64,000 bases of DNA, taken from NCBI GenBank assembly GCA_018466975.1, contig CM031558.1, positions 2,232,001 to 2,296,000 of the forward strand, in the 5' to 3' direction. Positions 33,755 through 44,441 of the stretch are shown here, one piece after another. This DNA comes from Sparassis latifolia (taxonomy: Eukaryota > Basidiomycota > Agaricomycetes > Polyporales > Sparassidaceae). Each line of letters starts with the position of its first letter. Position 1 is the first letter of the stretch. The notes under the pieces were generated by a model. That model worked only from the letters and a program-made list of their open reading frames with translations, was not told the origin of the DNA and did not search any database. The position numbers and the translations under genes are program-made.

Positions 33755-34353
33755 CATGTCGAACTGGTGAGCGAGTGCCAGCTCTGGAATGGACCGCGCC
33801 GCGGATGTTTTCGTGCGATTCGAGACCGCAGCAAGGCCTCGCAGCCAGAACTGGTCGTGTGTGGTGCTATGTGGACCCCACCCACTCGCAGCAACCTACT
33901 GTACATAGTGTTCGATTCATCCGCTCTGGAGGAAAACGTGTGCGTTTCTGGAGGGAGCTCAAGGCGCGCTGGGTGTATTCGTTTCTGAGCTTGCCGTGGA
34001 AGGCCGAGGGCGTGGGCGAGGGACTTCTCGACCGCATCCGCTGCTACGAGCCGTCCGCATTCTCAGAGTCAAATCGGGTTATCTTTGTCTCCGGGCGACG
34101 ACGACTTCCTGGACGGAGGTCGTATTCAGGCCTTGCGCTGTGCGCTCGAGTCTCAAGTCTCGATTTCTCGGCGTCAAATCAGGTTGTCTGTATTTCCGGG
34201 CGACGACGACTTCCTGGAAGGACGACGTATTCAGCCCTGGCACGGTGCGCTCGCGCTCGAGTCTCGATTTCTCAGAGGAATGCCAGTCGAAGGCAGGCAG
34301 GCTGGAACCAAAAATGTGTTTTTCTCCCATTTTGCAATCCGCGATCGAGATGA
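33755..34353 (+). repeat. Repeat module B, copy 2 (with internal duplication)
   Basis: Directly follows copy 1 with a period of about 550 bp and has the same ordered anchors, including GTTCGATTCATCCGCTCTGG, GCGCGCTGGGTGTATTCG and the terminal CATTTTGCAATCC-GCGATCGAGA. Within it a ~107-bp stretch bearing CCGGGCGACGACGACTTCCT occurs twice (around 34092 and 34199), so the tandem growth is nested. No known motif. Confidence 0.75.
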
Positions 34354-36694
34354 CTCAGGCGTGTCGACGCGGAACGACGGTATCCGGATCTTGCGCAACA
34401 ACTCGCTGGGCAGTCACGATCTTCACTGGACTCCAGTCGAATTGCTTGGCTTGGCTGCCAGCCGCGGGCCTCGTGCAGCGGCGGGATGTGGACGTGGACG
34501 TTGCGTTTTCCTCTATGGCTAACTGACGTACACCTCTTCTGAACCAGTCCCTTCGATGCCCCTGGCAGCTCTATCGACATGCAAAGTCTATCATAGGCTG
34601 CCACCGTCATGGCAGCACAGCCGTATTTCTTGAAGGACGGAAGGAGAAATGAGATCTTCCCGTTACCTGGTTATGACTGAATGCTACTGTTGCCAATTGC
34701 AGGGTTTCGTGCCCGCGCCAGAGTCTGTCACCGTTTTTCCTCGAAGGTGTCTCTCCACCGCGTCTTCCATGGACGGCCATTGGGGAGCCGCCCGCTGTAC
34801 GTATCCCGCACCCTTCGGTGGCTGGGACCTCGGAGCTGCCAAACTCCTGGATGGCAGCGTCATCCAGCGACGCTCAGCCTTCACGCACGGTTCGCTCGAC
34901 GAACATATGCGTGCTTGCACGGTAGCAGCAGGCGCCTTCGTGACTCCCGTAGGGTCTCCGCATACTTGGTTCTTTTCCTCACCCTGCGACCTGGCGGCTT
35001 GTTCCCCTTAGATTCACACCACTGCAGCCAGCCTAATTGCAAGAGGAACGCGCCACGCTACACCGCATGCCATGGCACACTTCAACATCGCAAGCGGCAT
35101 GCGTGCACCTATTCAACCGTGTCTGGCACCAGTGGTAGCGTGTCTGCCGGACGGTGTAGTCACGTGTGGTGCCCCTCCCCCTTGCTTGTTGCTTGCGTGC
35201 TTCCTTTGCCCCCCCCCCCCTTCGAGCGAACTCTTCCACGCTGTCACGATGGTGACAGCCTCAGGCACTCGCGATGGGCCATCTGCTAGAACACACGATG
35301 TGGAGCGCGATCCCAGGACGCAGCTGCAGTCGGCCAGCGAGCGTCGACCTGGAGTCGGCGCGTTTCCAGGAGCACTCGGGCACCGCCCGCTGGTTCGCGG
35401 CGACTTATCTCCCCTCTCCAAAGGGACAGATAGAGGTGTGGGGTTAGATATAAGGTTCAGGCTTTGTGCGCGATATCGATCTTCTCGAAGTCGAAGCACC
35501 GTGCGTGAGTTGCCGCGGTCTGCGAAGCGCGGACTCTTGCACCGCGCTCGATTCGTGCATGCGCAGATCGCGACGGTGCTTGGGCGCCAGGCCTCCGCAT
35601 CGTGCTGTGAGTGTTCATTCTGCGTGGGGGTGTAATCGACAGGCTGGCCAGCGCTATGGTTCGGTTCGATGGTCCGAAAGCTTGACGTGATTCGCCGTGC
35701 ACTGCTGCATGATATGATGGTGGGTGCTTATATTCGCGGTGGCCCTGGTTGGTGTGTCACGGTCGTTTGTAGAAATTGCAGGGCTTGTAGTGGAGGTTCC
35801 CTATACTTGTGACCTGCCGACGCAATAATTATTGACTACCAAGAACTATGCTTCAGCCACAAATAGCGCTCTTCACCGTGCACGCTTTAGGTGCTCTGGG
35901 CATAAGGTTTGGTGCTTACCTATCCTCCATCCAGTTACGTTGGTGCAGATCCGCTTCGGGAGCCCGAGAGTTGACGTGTGCTGTCTGTGGAACGATGGTG
36001 AGTATGCTACATGTAGCCGCGCCCTTGATTGACATCATTTTTATTCCCTTAAGATGAGTGCATAGCTTGTGGTGGACACTCCGAGCACACCAATAGCCCA
36101 TCCACTGCTTCGCCTGCCAGAATGATCCACAACAGCGGCCGCTCGCCTTAAGCCCTACGTGCGCTAACGTTTCCCCATTAGTGAGAGGATTATGTCCGTC
36201 AGCTGATGCGGGCTATGTATATCGCCCTGTGCCCACCGACTTTCCTCGGAATCCAAGTATGGCTGTCAGTATCTCACTGCTGTCAATCGTGATGTAATGC
36301 GCCAGTAGTGCATCATTTTTGTCCGCTTTGGAACCATGTCCACTCGCTCACCGCATGTGCGGACAGCCTGCACTCTACAAAAAAATTCAGTTATTCAGTT
36401 CGCTGTCAGCAGCGGTGCATTGCAACTCGCAGCGCCCTTGCATGCCGCTCCGCAAGTCTCGACAATATGCGAGCCACGAATCGCACTCATATTTACTGAT
36501 TCAAGTCCAAGTCTATCGTGCGCACGTTCGTCAGTCAGTCAGTCATTTGGGGCCGCATAATCTCCCCCGAGCCGCATCCCCAGTCATCATCCGTTCGTCC
36601 CTCTCAGACTAACTCCTCGCAGGCCTCGGCGCTCCTAGTTTATGAATAAGCCACCCCCGCCTGCCGCCGGCTCGGGATGCGTTGCCTGTCTGTC
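34354..36694. other. Spacer sequence around repeat module A copy 2
   Basis: Apart from module A (35024-35680) I see no gene. At 34.68-35.0 kb there is C-rich sequence that may be the left part of module A, and from 35.7 to 36.6 kb AT-richer sequence with short frames only and a small CAGT-type run near 36.53 kb. Confidence 0.45.
35024..35680 (+). repeat. Repeat module A, copy 2
   Basis: Partner of 32042-32700, matching it in the same orientation through CTGCAGCCAGCC, CACGCTGTCACGATGG, ATAAGGTTCAG, GATCTTCTCGAAGTCGAAGC and GCGCAGATCGCGAC. It includes an eleven- to twelve-base C run near 35210. The tail contains GGTTCGGTTCGATGG but no tRNA cloverleaf could be drawn. Confidence 0.65.
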
Positions 36695-37162
36695 TGTCAC
36701 CGGTGAGTGTTCGAAGTGCATTCGATGGCTGGAACGCTGTCCACGGTTGTCTTGTTCCCTTCGAGATTTCAGGCTCGGTGTGGCGGCTGGTCGGACTGGT
36801 GCGAACTCCGGAGGCTCCATATGATAATATCATATATGTGGCTCGACGGTCAGCATATTCGTCCGCTCTGGAAAGCCTGATCGTTTTCTGGGGGCCCATC
36901 CCTTTTTTATCATTGACCCTTCGGCGGGATTTGCAGAAACGAACTGCTCGAGTTCTGCGGGCCAAGCAACATCTCGACTCACCGCACATTGCTGTATCAT
37001 CGATGTCGCCGCCTCCCCTCCCAAGGACGACTTCCTCGACCTGGGTTCGCTCGCGTGCCAGAGCTTGCGCAATTGATTCGCCTCTCGAGCCTCGCACTGG
37101 TCAGGCACGGAAGCCATATATTGAAGCGTTTTTCATTTTGCAGTCCTAGTGCGATCGAGCCT
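36695..37162 (+). repeat. Repeat module B, copy 3 (most diverged)
   Basis: Keeps the module B order: ATTCGATGGCTGGAACG, a CGAGATTTC-type block, ATATTCGTCCGCTCTGGA, AGGACGACTTCCTCGACC, CGCTCG...CTCTCGAGCCTCG, and finally TTTTTCATTTTGCAGTC-CTAGTGCGATCGAG. Several insertions and deletions separate it from copies 1 and 2. It follows module A copy 2 as copy 1 follows module A copy 1. Confidence 0.6.
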
Positions 37163-38815
37163 GCCCGCAGCTGCAGTGATCGGCGTTGCAGAAGGACGGA
37201 GCTAGCGGCTTTTCTGCGCCTCTGCAGCTCCTCCGTGGACTAGGTGTTTGCGCTGGCTGAAAGCGCGCAGGTGCTGCCGGGTTTGTTGTGTGCGTCAAAT
37301 TCCGCACTCTGTGTCCTGGAGTGGGGCCGTCTGTGCCATAGGGCGAACTCGAAGGAATGCACATATCATCGATATCTGTCCGCGTGGTCTTGTCTTCACT
37401 GGCAGATTGCTACGGTCCCTGTACAGTCGAAGCTTGACTATTTGGAGACATGCTTCCGTCGTGCTCCTCTGATGTTGTTGTCAATGCGACGTGGGCCGCC
37501 AACCAAATTTCTACGGACGTATTGGATGCTGAGCGACGTGCCGCACGCCGTGGTCTTTACCCTTCATGACGCCTTCGATCGGGCCCACTGGGGTAGACCC
37601 CCCACACTCCTGGATGCCAGACTCAACGATAGGCTCAACCACATACGGTTCTCCCGACGAACATGGGCGCGCTCGTGTGGCCGGGGCCGGCGGTTTGAAG
37701 ACTTCAACAGGGTCTCCACACACTTCGGTGTGTCTTGATACGAGGTGCGGATATGCGAGTAGCGGTCGTTAATTCCCGTCTGCTCCTTGGCTTCTCTTCC
37801 ATTTTTCACGGTATTAGTGCCGTTGATGCGAGTCGGTGCATACGCGCGCCCGTAATTCTTGAGCGGTCCGCCTCGGCGTTGTGCGGGCGGGGTGCGCGTG
37901 GGCCCGCGGTCGAGCACGATGGTCCGCAATTTTTCACATAACCTTGTCGGTACCAGAACTTGCAGAAAATTTGCATCCGCCAGCTGTAGAGCAGAGGCGC
38001 AGTAACGCGAGCCTCGAGCTCGGGCTTGGTTTTTCAACGTTCTTGAGGTGTCCGGATATAGAAGGTCGATAAGCTGAGATCTCATCGTGATCACACACGT
38101 TCAACGTTCCAGCGCCGGACTCGCGTTATCAAAATCTTCCGGGCCCGGTGCCTCTCATCAAATTGTCTACGACGTTGACATTCGACAGCACTGCAGAACT
38201 TAACACGCGTATTTTCAACGTCGTTCGACTAGCGGCCAAGACTTCAAATTTCAGAGAAAAAAAAACAGCTATTTGCCAGTACGCCCGTTTTGCGTGAGAT
38301 CAATGTGCCTTCTAGCCTAAAGTAACTGAACTAATTCCGTCAACCGGCCCAGAAGCGGCGGTGGGCATGAGAGGCTGCAGATAGGTGCATATGATACCTT
38401 TGGACGAATGTGCAAACGAATCCATGTCTGGAAAGATGAGCACCCTCTCTGGACCCTCTCGGTGAGACGGGGTGGGAGAAATATTCCGTTATGTCGTACG
38501 TGCTTCCTCATGGACGTTGACGACGTCTGATGATGATCTGTATGTGGCATTTACCAACGGAGCCCAAGGTTTGCAGTGCGAATTGGGCGGACTATACGGG
38601 CAGAACTATCACGGTCACGCCGGTGAACGCGAACGTTTGAGATCAGGCACCGCGGAGGGAGCCGGTCCACGGGAGACGCCCTGCGAGTGGTTCCTCATGT
38701 CCTCAGGCTCAATATAAGTATGCCGCATGCCGCCAACCCGCTCCGAATGCGCTACGAGCCTCCACCGACATAGTGTCACGCCGCGCGATAACCCTCGGGC
38801 CTGCGCCCCTCGTTC
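37163..38815. other. Upstream region of phosphate symporter B
   Basis: 1.65 kb without a supportable gene. A minus-strand frame over 37.6-38.1 kb is interrupted and resembles nothing known. The last 200 bp before the ATG at 38816 are the probable promoter and leader of the plus-strand symporter. Confidence 0.45.
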
Positions 38816-41243
38816 ATGGCAACGTCCCCCATCGCGGTCTCGGCGTTCACCCACACCTCCGTGTCGAGCGACTTCCACATCGCGCGACAGTCCAAGGATG
38901 GCGCTGTTTCGTATCTGAGCGACCAGCGTGCTGCGCTCCTCGCTGAGATCGACAATGCCAAGTTTTCGTGCGTCACTTCTCGTCGCGCCGCCACTCTTCC
39001 AAGCTGATAGTTGCGCTGGTGATGCCGCAGATGGTTCCATGTCAAAGTAGCGTTTGTATCCGGTGCAGGCTTCTTCACTGACGCGTGAGCTTGAGCGTGT
39101 TTCTGAACCTTGGACTGAATTTGTGACTGGTGATGCTGCTAGCTATGACATATTCGCGATCAACATCGCCTCGTCTATGCTCGGATACTTGTATGGCACA
39201 GGTATGTTTGCACTTCAGCGCAGCACGTGTCCTAAACGCGACTATTTCTAGTCGATGCGGCGGATCCAAACCTAGCAAACCGCTCGTTGAGCTCTATGCA
39301 ACAGCTAGGCATCAAGATCGCGACGCCTGTGGGCATCCTCGCTGGGCAGCTGATTTTCGGCTGGCTCGCCGACATAATGGGCCGCAAGCGCATTTGTGAG
39401 TGCTCCGCAACCAAACCCTGGCACCTTGCGATTGACGGCATGTGTGATCCAGATGGTCTAGAGCTCATCATCATGATTGTCGCGACCCTCGGTCAGTGCA
39501 TATCCGGTGCGGGCCACGGAATCAGTTTCATTGGTGTTCTCATCACCTGGAGAACTATAGTGAGTTACACGTCCATTCATGCATTGCCTTCGCACTGACC
39601 ATAGGTTGATGCAGATGGGCATAGGCATCGGCGGTGACTACCCGCTCAGCGCTGTAATCTCATCTGAGTTCTCGTCTGTCCACATTCGGGGACGCATCAT
39701 GACTGCGGTCTTCGCCAACCAAGGATGGGGCCAACTTTGTATGTCCTACTCCGCGTTCCAATATGTTTGTTCACGGTCTCGGCTGCAGCTGCCACGCTCG
39801 TTTCCCTCATCGCCGTCCTCGCATACAAGCACACACTCGACACCGACTCACCCACCTTCCTGCTCCACCTCGACCAAATATGGCGCATCATCATCGGGTT
39901 CGGCTGCGTTCCTGCATCGATTGCCCTGTACTTCCGCCTTACCATTCCGGAGACTCCCCGCTACACGATGGACATCGAGCGCAACGTCCAGCAGGCCGCG
40001 GAGGACGTGGATATGTTCCTTGCCACCGGCACGTACACCGTCAACCCCGACGCCGTCACGCAGCGCGCACATGCACGGCGTGACGTCCAGTCTGACTTCA
40101 GGTCGTACTTTGGGAGATGGGAGAACTTCAAGGTTCTGCTGGGCACATCTTACTCGTGGTTTGCGCTCGATGTCAGTCCACCATCACACCCATCGGACGT
40201 TTGTGAATGCTGATGTCCTCGCTAGATTGCATTCTACGGCTTGGGACTCAACTCCTCGGTCATCCTCGACGCTATTGGTTTTGGATCACCCGGTAGCCTT
40301 ACTGCCACGAACGCCATATACGTGAGCATGAAGAACATGTGCATTGGGAATCTCATCCTCTCTGTGGCGGGCTTTGTCCCCGGTTACTGGGCAACGTTCT
40401 TGGTCATCGACCGCTGGGGCCGCAAGCCCATCCAATTCTGGGGCTTCGCCATCCTTGCTGTGCTGCTGATCGTTATGGGTTAGTTCACCTTGCGCTCCAT
40501 ATTGCCCTTATCTCACATTGTCTCCTTACTTCAGGTTTTGCGTACAGAAAACTGGTGGAGACGTCGAAGGGATCGGCGGTCTTCGTCTTCCTCTACTGCC
40601 TCGCGAATTTCTTCCAGAACTTTGGACCCAACACGACGACGTTCATCGTCCCGGGCGAGGCGTTCCCGACGCGATATCGCTCAACCGCCCACGGCATCTC
40701 TGCTGCCAGCGGAAAGCTGGGCGCCGTCATTGCGCAGGTAGCCTTCCAGTGGCTCAAGGACATTGGCGGCCCGAATGCATTCATTGACCACATGTGAGCT
40801 CATCGGTATACATAACGCCTGTATTGGGGCCTGCTCACACACGCGTCGCGATTTCTTTCTGCAGCCTCGAAATCTTCAGCTTCTTCATGCTCACTGGCAT
40901 GCTGTCCACATTGCTCATACCCGAGACGAATCAGAAGACGCTGGAAATCCTGTCGAACGAGAGGGACTCTACAGACTCGTACACCGGGGGTATGTCTACC
41001 CTGCACGTTTTGACACCAGTTGCTCACTCTTCTTTGCCCGATGTAGAGCTTCCACGCACTCGCCTCAGGAATGACTTCAGCAATAACCTCAGTACTGATG
41101 AGTTCCGGATGACTCCCATCAGGCTCAATCCGCTCGAGAGCATGCCTTCCTCGTCCCAATCTTCTCCCGTCGAGAAGAAAATTGGGGACGGTATTTTGAG
41201 CTCGCGGCGAGTACATTATGACATATTTGAGATGGTCTCTTGA
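38816..41243 (+). CDS. PHO84-type high-affinity phosphate:H+ symporter (copy B)
   Basis: MFS phosphate:H+ symporter of the plasma membrane. Eleven exons (38816-38967, 39031-39084, 39143-39201, 39252-39395, 39453-39559, 39615-39738, 39789-40171, 40226-40478, 40535-40793, 40865-40989, 41047-41243) join in frame to 618 residues. Landmarks are [130 protein letters not shown] and [12 protein letters not shown]. Compared with copy A it has one extra intron (after GYLYGT) and a ~65-residue Ser-rich cytosolic tail that copy A lacks. Such tails can carry phosphorylation or ubiquitination sites. It is transcribed away from copy A. Confidence 0.94.
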
Positions 41244-41604
41244 TCATGGTCCTGTGTCCCTTGTACTCACTTCACGTTGTGTTGTATCCCTTATTCTGTT
41301 GCAGTTCTAGCTGGACTTGGCTCTCAAGAAACGGTTCACCTTCATTTAGATCACCTCTCTTTATCGCACATGCTTGGTTATTTTCGGTGTAGAAGCGAAG
41401 GGATTTTGGCGATTTTCTTGTTATACATTAGCTGTGGTAAATGTAAGTACGCGATGTAATTGTGATGTAGTAGACCAAAAGCAATAGTACAGTGTTAGAA
41501 TCCACTGGCACCGATCATCCTAGGGAGTGGGTGAGCATTGGCGAGCAAGCAACCTAAGTGAGATTCCTTCGGACAGCGGAGAAGGCAGAGCATGTGGGTG
41601 GTCG
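41244..41604. other. Convergent intergenic region
   Basis: 361 bp between the stop of the plus-strand symporter and the stop of the next minus-strand gene; AT-richer, presumably the two 3' UTRs. No further gene. Confidence 0.5.
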
Positions 41605-42640
41605 TCAGAAGTACGACTGCATAAGGGAACCCCTTCGCATGGTATCTCGCTGATACGTATAGCAGCGCGGGTCGTTCTCATGCACCGGCCAGCTCCCCTC
41701 ATACCCCATGGCGTACCCTGCGCTCTTCCCACCCATCCCATGAAAGGGTCTCCAGAACATCGCCGGGGGCCGAGGACGAGGGACATGAAGCTTTCTGCAT
41801 CGTCTTCTCTTCGGTCCAGGTAGACTAGGAGTTGTCACATCGACTGCTGGACACAAGACTCCTTGCGCGGGTAGGGAATGCGGAGATGGCTGGAGGTCCG
41901 CGGGTGGCAGGGAGAGCGCGAGCTTTGGTTTCCTCGGCGGAGGTTTCTCCCGTTCTACTACCATCATGATTGGCTCAGGAGTTGCAAGCTGGGCTTGGAC
42001 GTGAATGACTTTCTTGTGGTCATTCTTGGAGGGCTGTGAATGCAGGAGAGTGAGAAGCTGGAGCTGCTTTTTAAATCGGCACATACAAGATATGTCTTCT
42101 TGGATTCCGCCATAAGCCAGTCAAAGTCTACCGCGATAGCTTGAGCCTGTGCCCGCCGGCGTTCAGCCTCTATTTCGTTATCCTCGCAGGGAGGTTCCTG
42201 GACTCTGCACTAGTTCAACTGCCGAACAAAAGAGTTAAACGGTAAAACTCACACTAAGGCTGGGGGAGGCTTTGGTTTTAAAAGGATAGGTTTGGGGGGA
42301 AGTGCACGTGAGACAAGGCGGAATGCTGCATGCCTGCTCGGTGAAGTGTAGATGTGCGCTATAGAAAGCTCGACATACGGAGAGGAGATGACTCCGACAA
42401 GTGCACATCGTCTGCACCTATTCGTCGCTTTTTTCTTCTTGGAGTGTCGTGCTCTTGATCACGAGGAGAAGTGGTCAGGTTTCCGAATGATCTCTTCAGC
42501 AATCCTTCCAGCTGTGCGATCATCTCTGTGCGTTCTGCTCCCTCATAGCTTGGCGGATGGTCATTGTCCTCTAAAGCCAAGCGATCTACCCTTTTAGTGG
42601 CTTGAGAAAGGGTATGCGGATTGGAGAACTGAGGAAACAT
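41605..42640 (-). CDS. Conserved-looking basic protein of unknown function
   Basis: Not recognised. Exons 42640-42379, 42325-42253, 42204-42087 and 42033-41605 join in frame to 293 residues; introns are 48-53 nt and canonical. The start MFPQFSNPHTL is the first ATG after an upstream acceptor, so an earlier exon may exist. Visible parts are an ALEDNDHPPSYEGAER region, a TPRRKKRRIG nuclear-localisation-like cluster, Pro/Lys-rich PPKPILLKPKPPPAL, an AERRRAQAQAIAVDFDWLMAE helix, then KRRRCRKLHVP. The Trp/Gly/Tyr-rich tail has MFWRPFHGMGGKSAGYAMGY. That tail has the density of aromatic and glycine residues seen in conserved terminal motifs, but I cannot attach a function. Likely nuclear. Confidence 0.65.
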
Positions 42641-43679
42641 TCCAGAGGTCGTGCGCGTTTCGCTGCCAAAGTCCGTAAGCACGTGGAGGCGTTGTTAGGA
42701 TCAGAAGCTCTTGCCAAACAATCACGTAAGCGGACGCGACGCAAGCCGATATGGCAATCGATGAAGGTGTGGCGTTATTTACGTCCCGGAAGCCAGATCA
42801 CCGTAATTTTTTTCGGTGTTATCGATGTGATAATCTTCTCGTGGTTGCCGCGCACCCCTTGACTCTCAACCACCATCTCTCTTGCCTGCGTAGTTTTTTC
42901 TCGTTCTGCAAAGCGTTGGTCGACGCGGCTGCGCTCAAGTGGTCTGTGCAGAAGAGTTGCGAATAGAGACTGCACTTCCTCGCTGGAGTACATCGCGGAA
43001 TGACCTTTCGCATCGCCCATTTACTCCGGCGGGAAGTTCTTCGCTGGGAAGTTTGAATTACGCCTCTCGAACTGGTCTCGCAAATGATTGCAAGACGTTG
43101 TCACTTGTCATGTCAATGATTTGGTGAAGCGGACGTCAATGTTATCAGGCGAGTCTCTCCCGCTACTGCTGTCTCATCTTTCGACCTCGCAGTTTGCAGC
43201 ATCTTAGCAGCGACATATTCATGGGACTGGGGTGGCTCAATCCGTACACCGTGCTTTGAATTGCCAGGAAATTGTACGTTCTCATGGAGAAGTTTCCAGG
43301 ATGTGGTCAGTGTCAAAAGAACACAACCAAAGAGATGATGTACGTATGCGCAATTGGCACCGCCTGATATCCTGGTAATGCTATATTTTAGATGCTGTGC
43401 TACCGCTCATGTGCACTGTCGTGCCGAAATATTTGGCGGAATGTGGCGCTCGGCTTGCTGTTCTCTGGCAATAATCCTGGTTCCGATGACCTTCCTCTCA
43501 TTTCCGCTCTCTCTCCTGTGAGTCCTGTGGTTAGCGTGAGCTGCTTGCCATGTGCACCCTTGACCACTCGCGGTCTTATTCACGTCTTCCGGCCACAAGT
43601 CCATGCGTCATGACACGTTGTGACCCATCTGTGCACGACACCTCTCTCCTTCGTTCCCTAGTGTAGCCTTCGTCGGTGT

Positions 43680-43741
43680 CGAAGTGGTTGTGCTGAGATC
43701 CCCAGAGTTGATCCCTCAGGGATCTGAGCACAACCACCTCG
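43680..43741. repeat. Imperfect 22-bp hairpin
   Basis: CGAAGTGGTTGTGCTGAGAT-CC (43680-43701) pairs with the reverse complement of GG-ATCTGAGCACAACCACCTCG (43720-43741) at 20 of 22 positions, with an 18-nt loop. A strong stem of this size could form in RNA from either strand. It is not followed by a T-run. Confidence 0.7.
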
Positions 43742-44115
43742 AATGATAGTTGCTTGTGAGTCATTACACTTCGCTATTTCAAACTAACCGTCTCATTCTA
43801 ATTGGGCGTTGCGTATTGCGGGCGCACCATGGTCCGCCTGTCACGCAGTTATGACTCATGTTTGAGATCTGGAAGTCGTATCGCCTATATTATGACTCGT
43901 CTGTATCGCTTATAAGATGACTCCACTTGCTCCTTCCTTCGTTCATCCATGTTACCTCGCTCGCTTTACCGAGTTTCCCGCTTCTTGAATATTCTCGCAA
44001 CAGTAGTTGGAAGGATATGCATGCAGCAGGCCTACGCCAGTCATAAAGACCCGTCCTTCGTCCTACCTTTCTACAGCTTGGCGTTCAACAGCTGGGAAGG
44101 GATGATGAAGGATAG

Positions 44116-44217
44116 GGCTGGCTGAACTCCTGGCAAGTACACACAAGTACATGGCGGCTGACATCAGCTGGCTGGATTTCTGGCGAGTACACACTAGTAC
44201 ATGGCGGTTAATATCAG
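44116..44217 (+). repeat. 51-bp tandem duplication
   Basis: Two adjacent copies share GGCTGG, CTGGC(A/G)AGTACACAC, AGTACATGGCGG and ATCAG in register at about 44116 and 44167. Mismatches are few. No function apparent. Confidence 0.65.
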
Positions 44218-44441
44218 TCGTACCCAAGGTAGGCGATGTGGAGACTGATGGCAAGAAAAATACCAGTACACTAAAATAAGAACCGGATACGAAGAAGCAC
44301 CAAGACATTGTCCTAGGCAGTGTGGGTTTAAATAATAGCAAGCAGGTCGTCCCGTTAAGGTGTGTGGTATAGTGTCTTGACTGTGTTCCGTCAACTAACG
44401 CTCACTTTCACCAGAAAGTGGGGCGACTTACAGGTCTTCAC

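Larger units (their letters stand above)
42641..44441. other. Gene-free stretch with hairpin and short tandem duplication
   Basis: 1.8 kb with no supportable protein gene; open frames are short on both strands. The right end is the 3' flank of maf1. It contains the imperfect hairpin at 43680-43741 and a 51-bp duplication at 44116-44217, listed separately. Confidence 0.5.

Noticed and set aside
33229..34353. 374-codon plus-strand frame in the phosphate-transporter spacer
   Set aside because: It runs through module B copies 1 and 2, but the translations of the copies are not conserved in frame and contain no recognisable domain; it is explained by the tandem repeats.
35640..35700. Possible tRNA-like B box (GGTTCGGTTCGATGG)
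   Set aside because: No A box at a suitable distance and no acceptor/anticodon stems could be paired.
42602..42862. Plus-strand basic frame opposite the hypothetical gene at 41.6-42.6 kb
   Set aside because: The minus-strand model has four exons with canonical introns and an exact frame sum, whereas this frame is single, short and partly antisense to exon 1.
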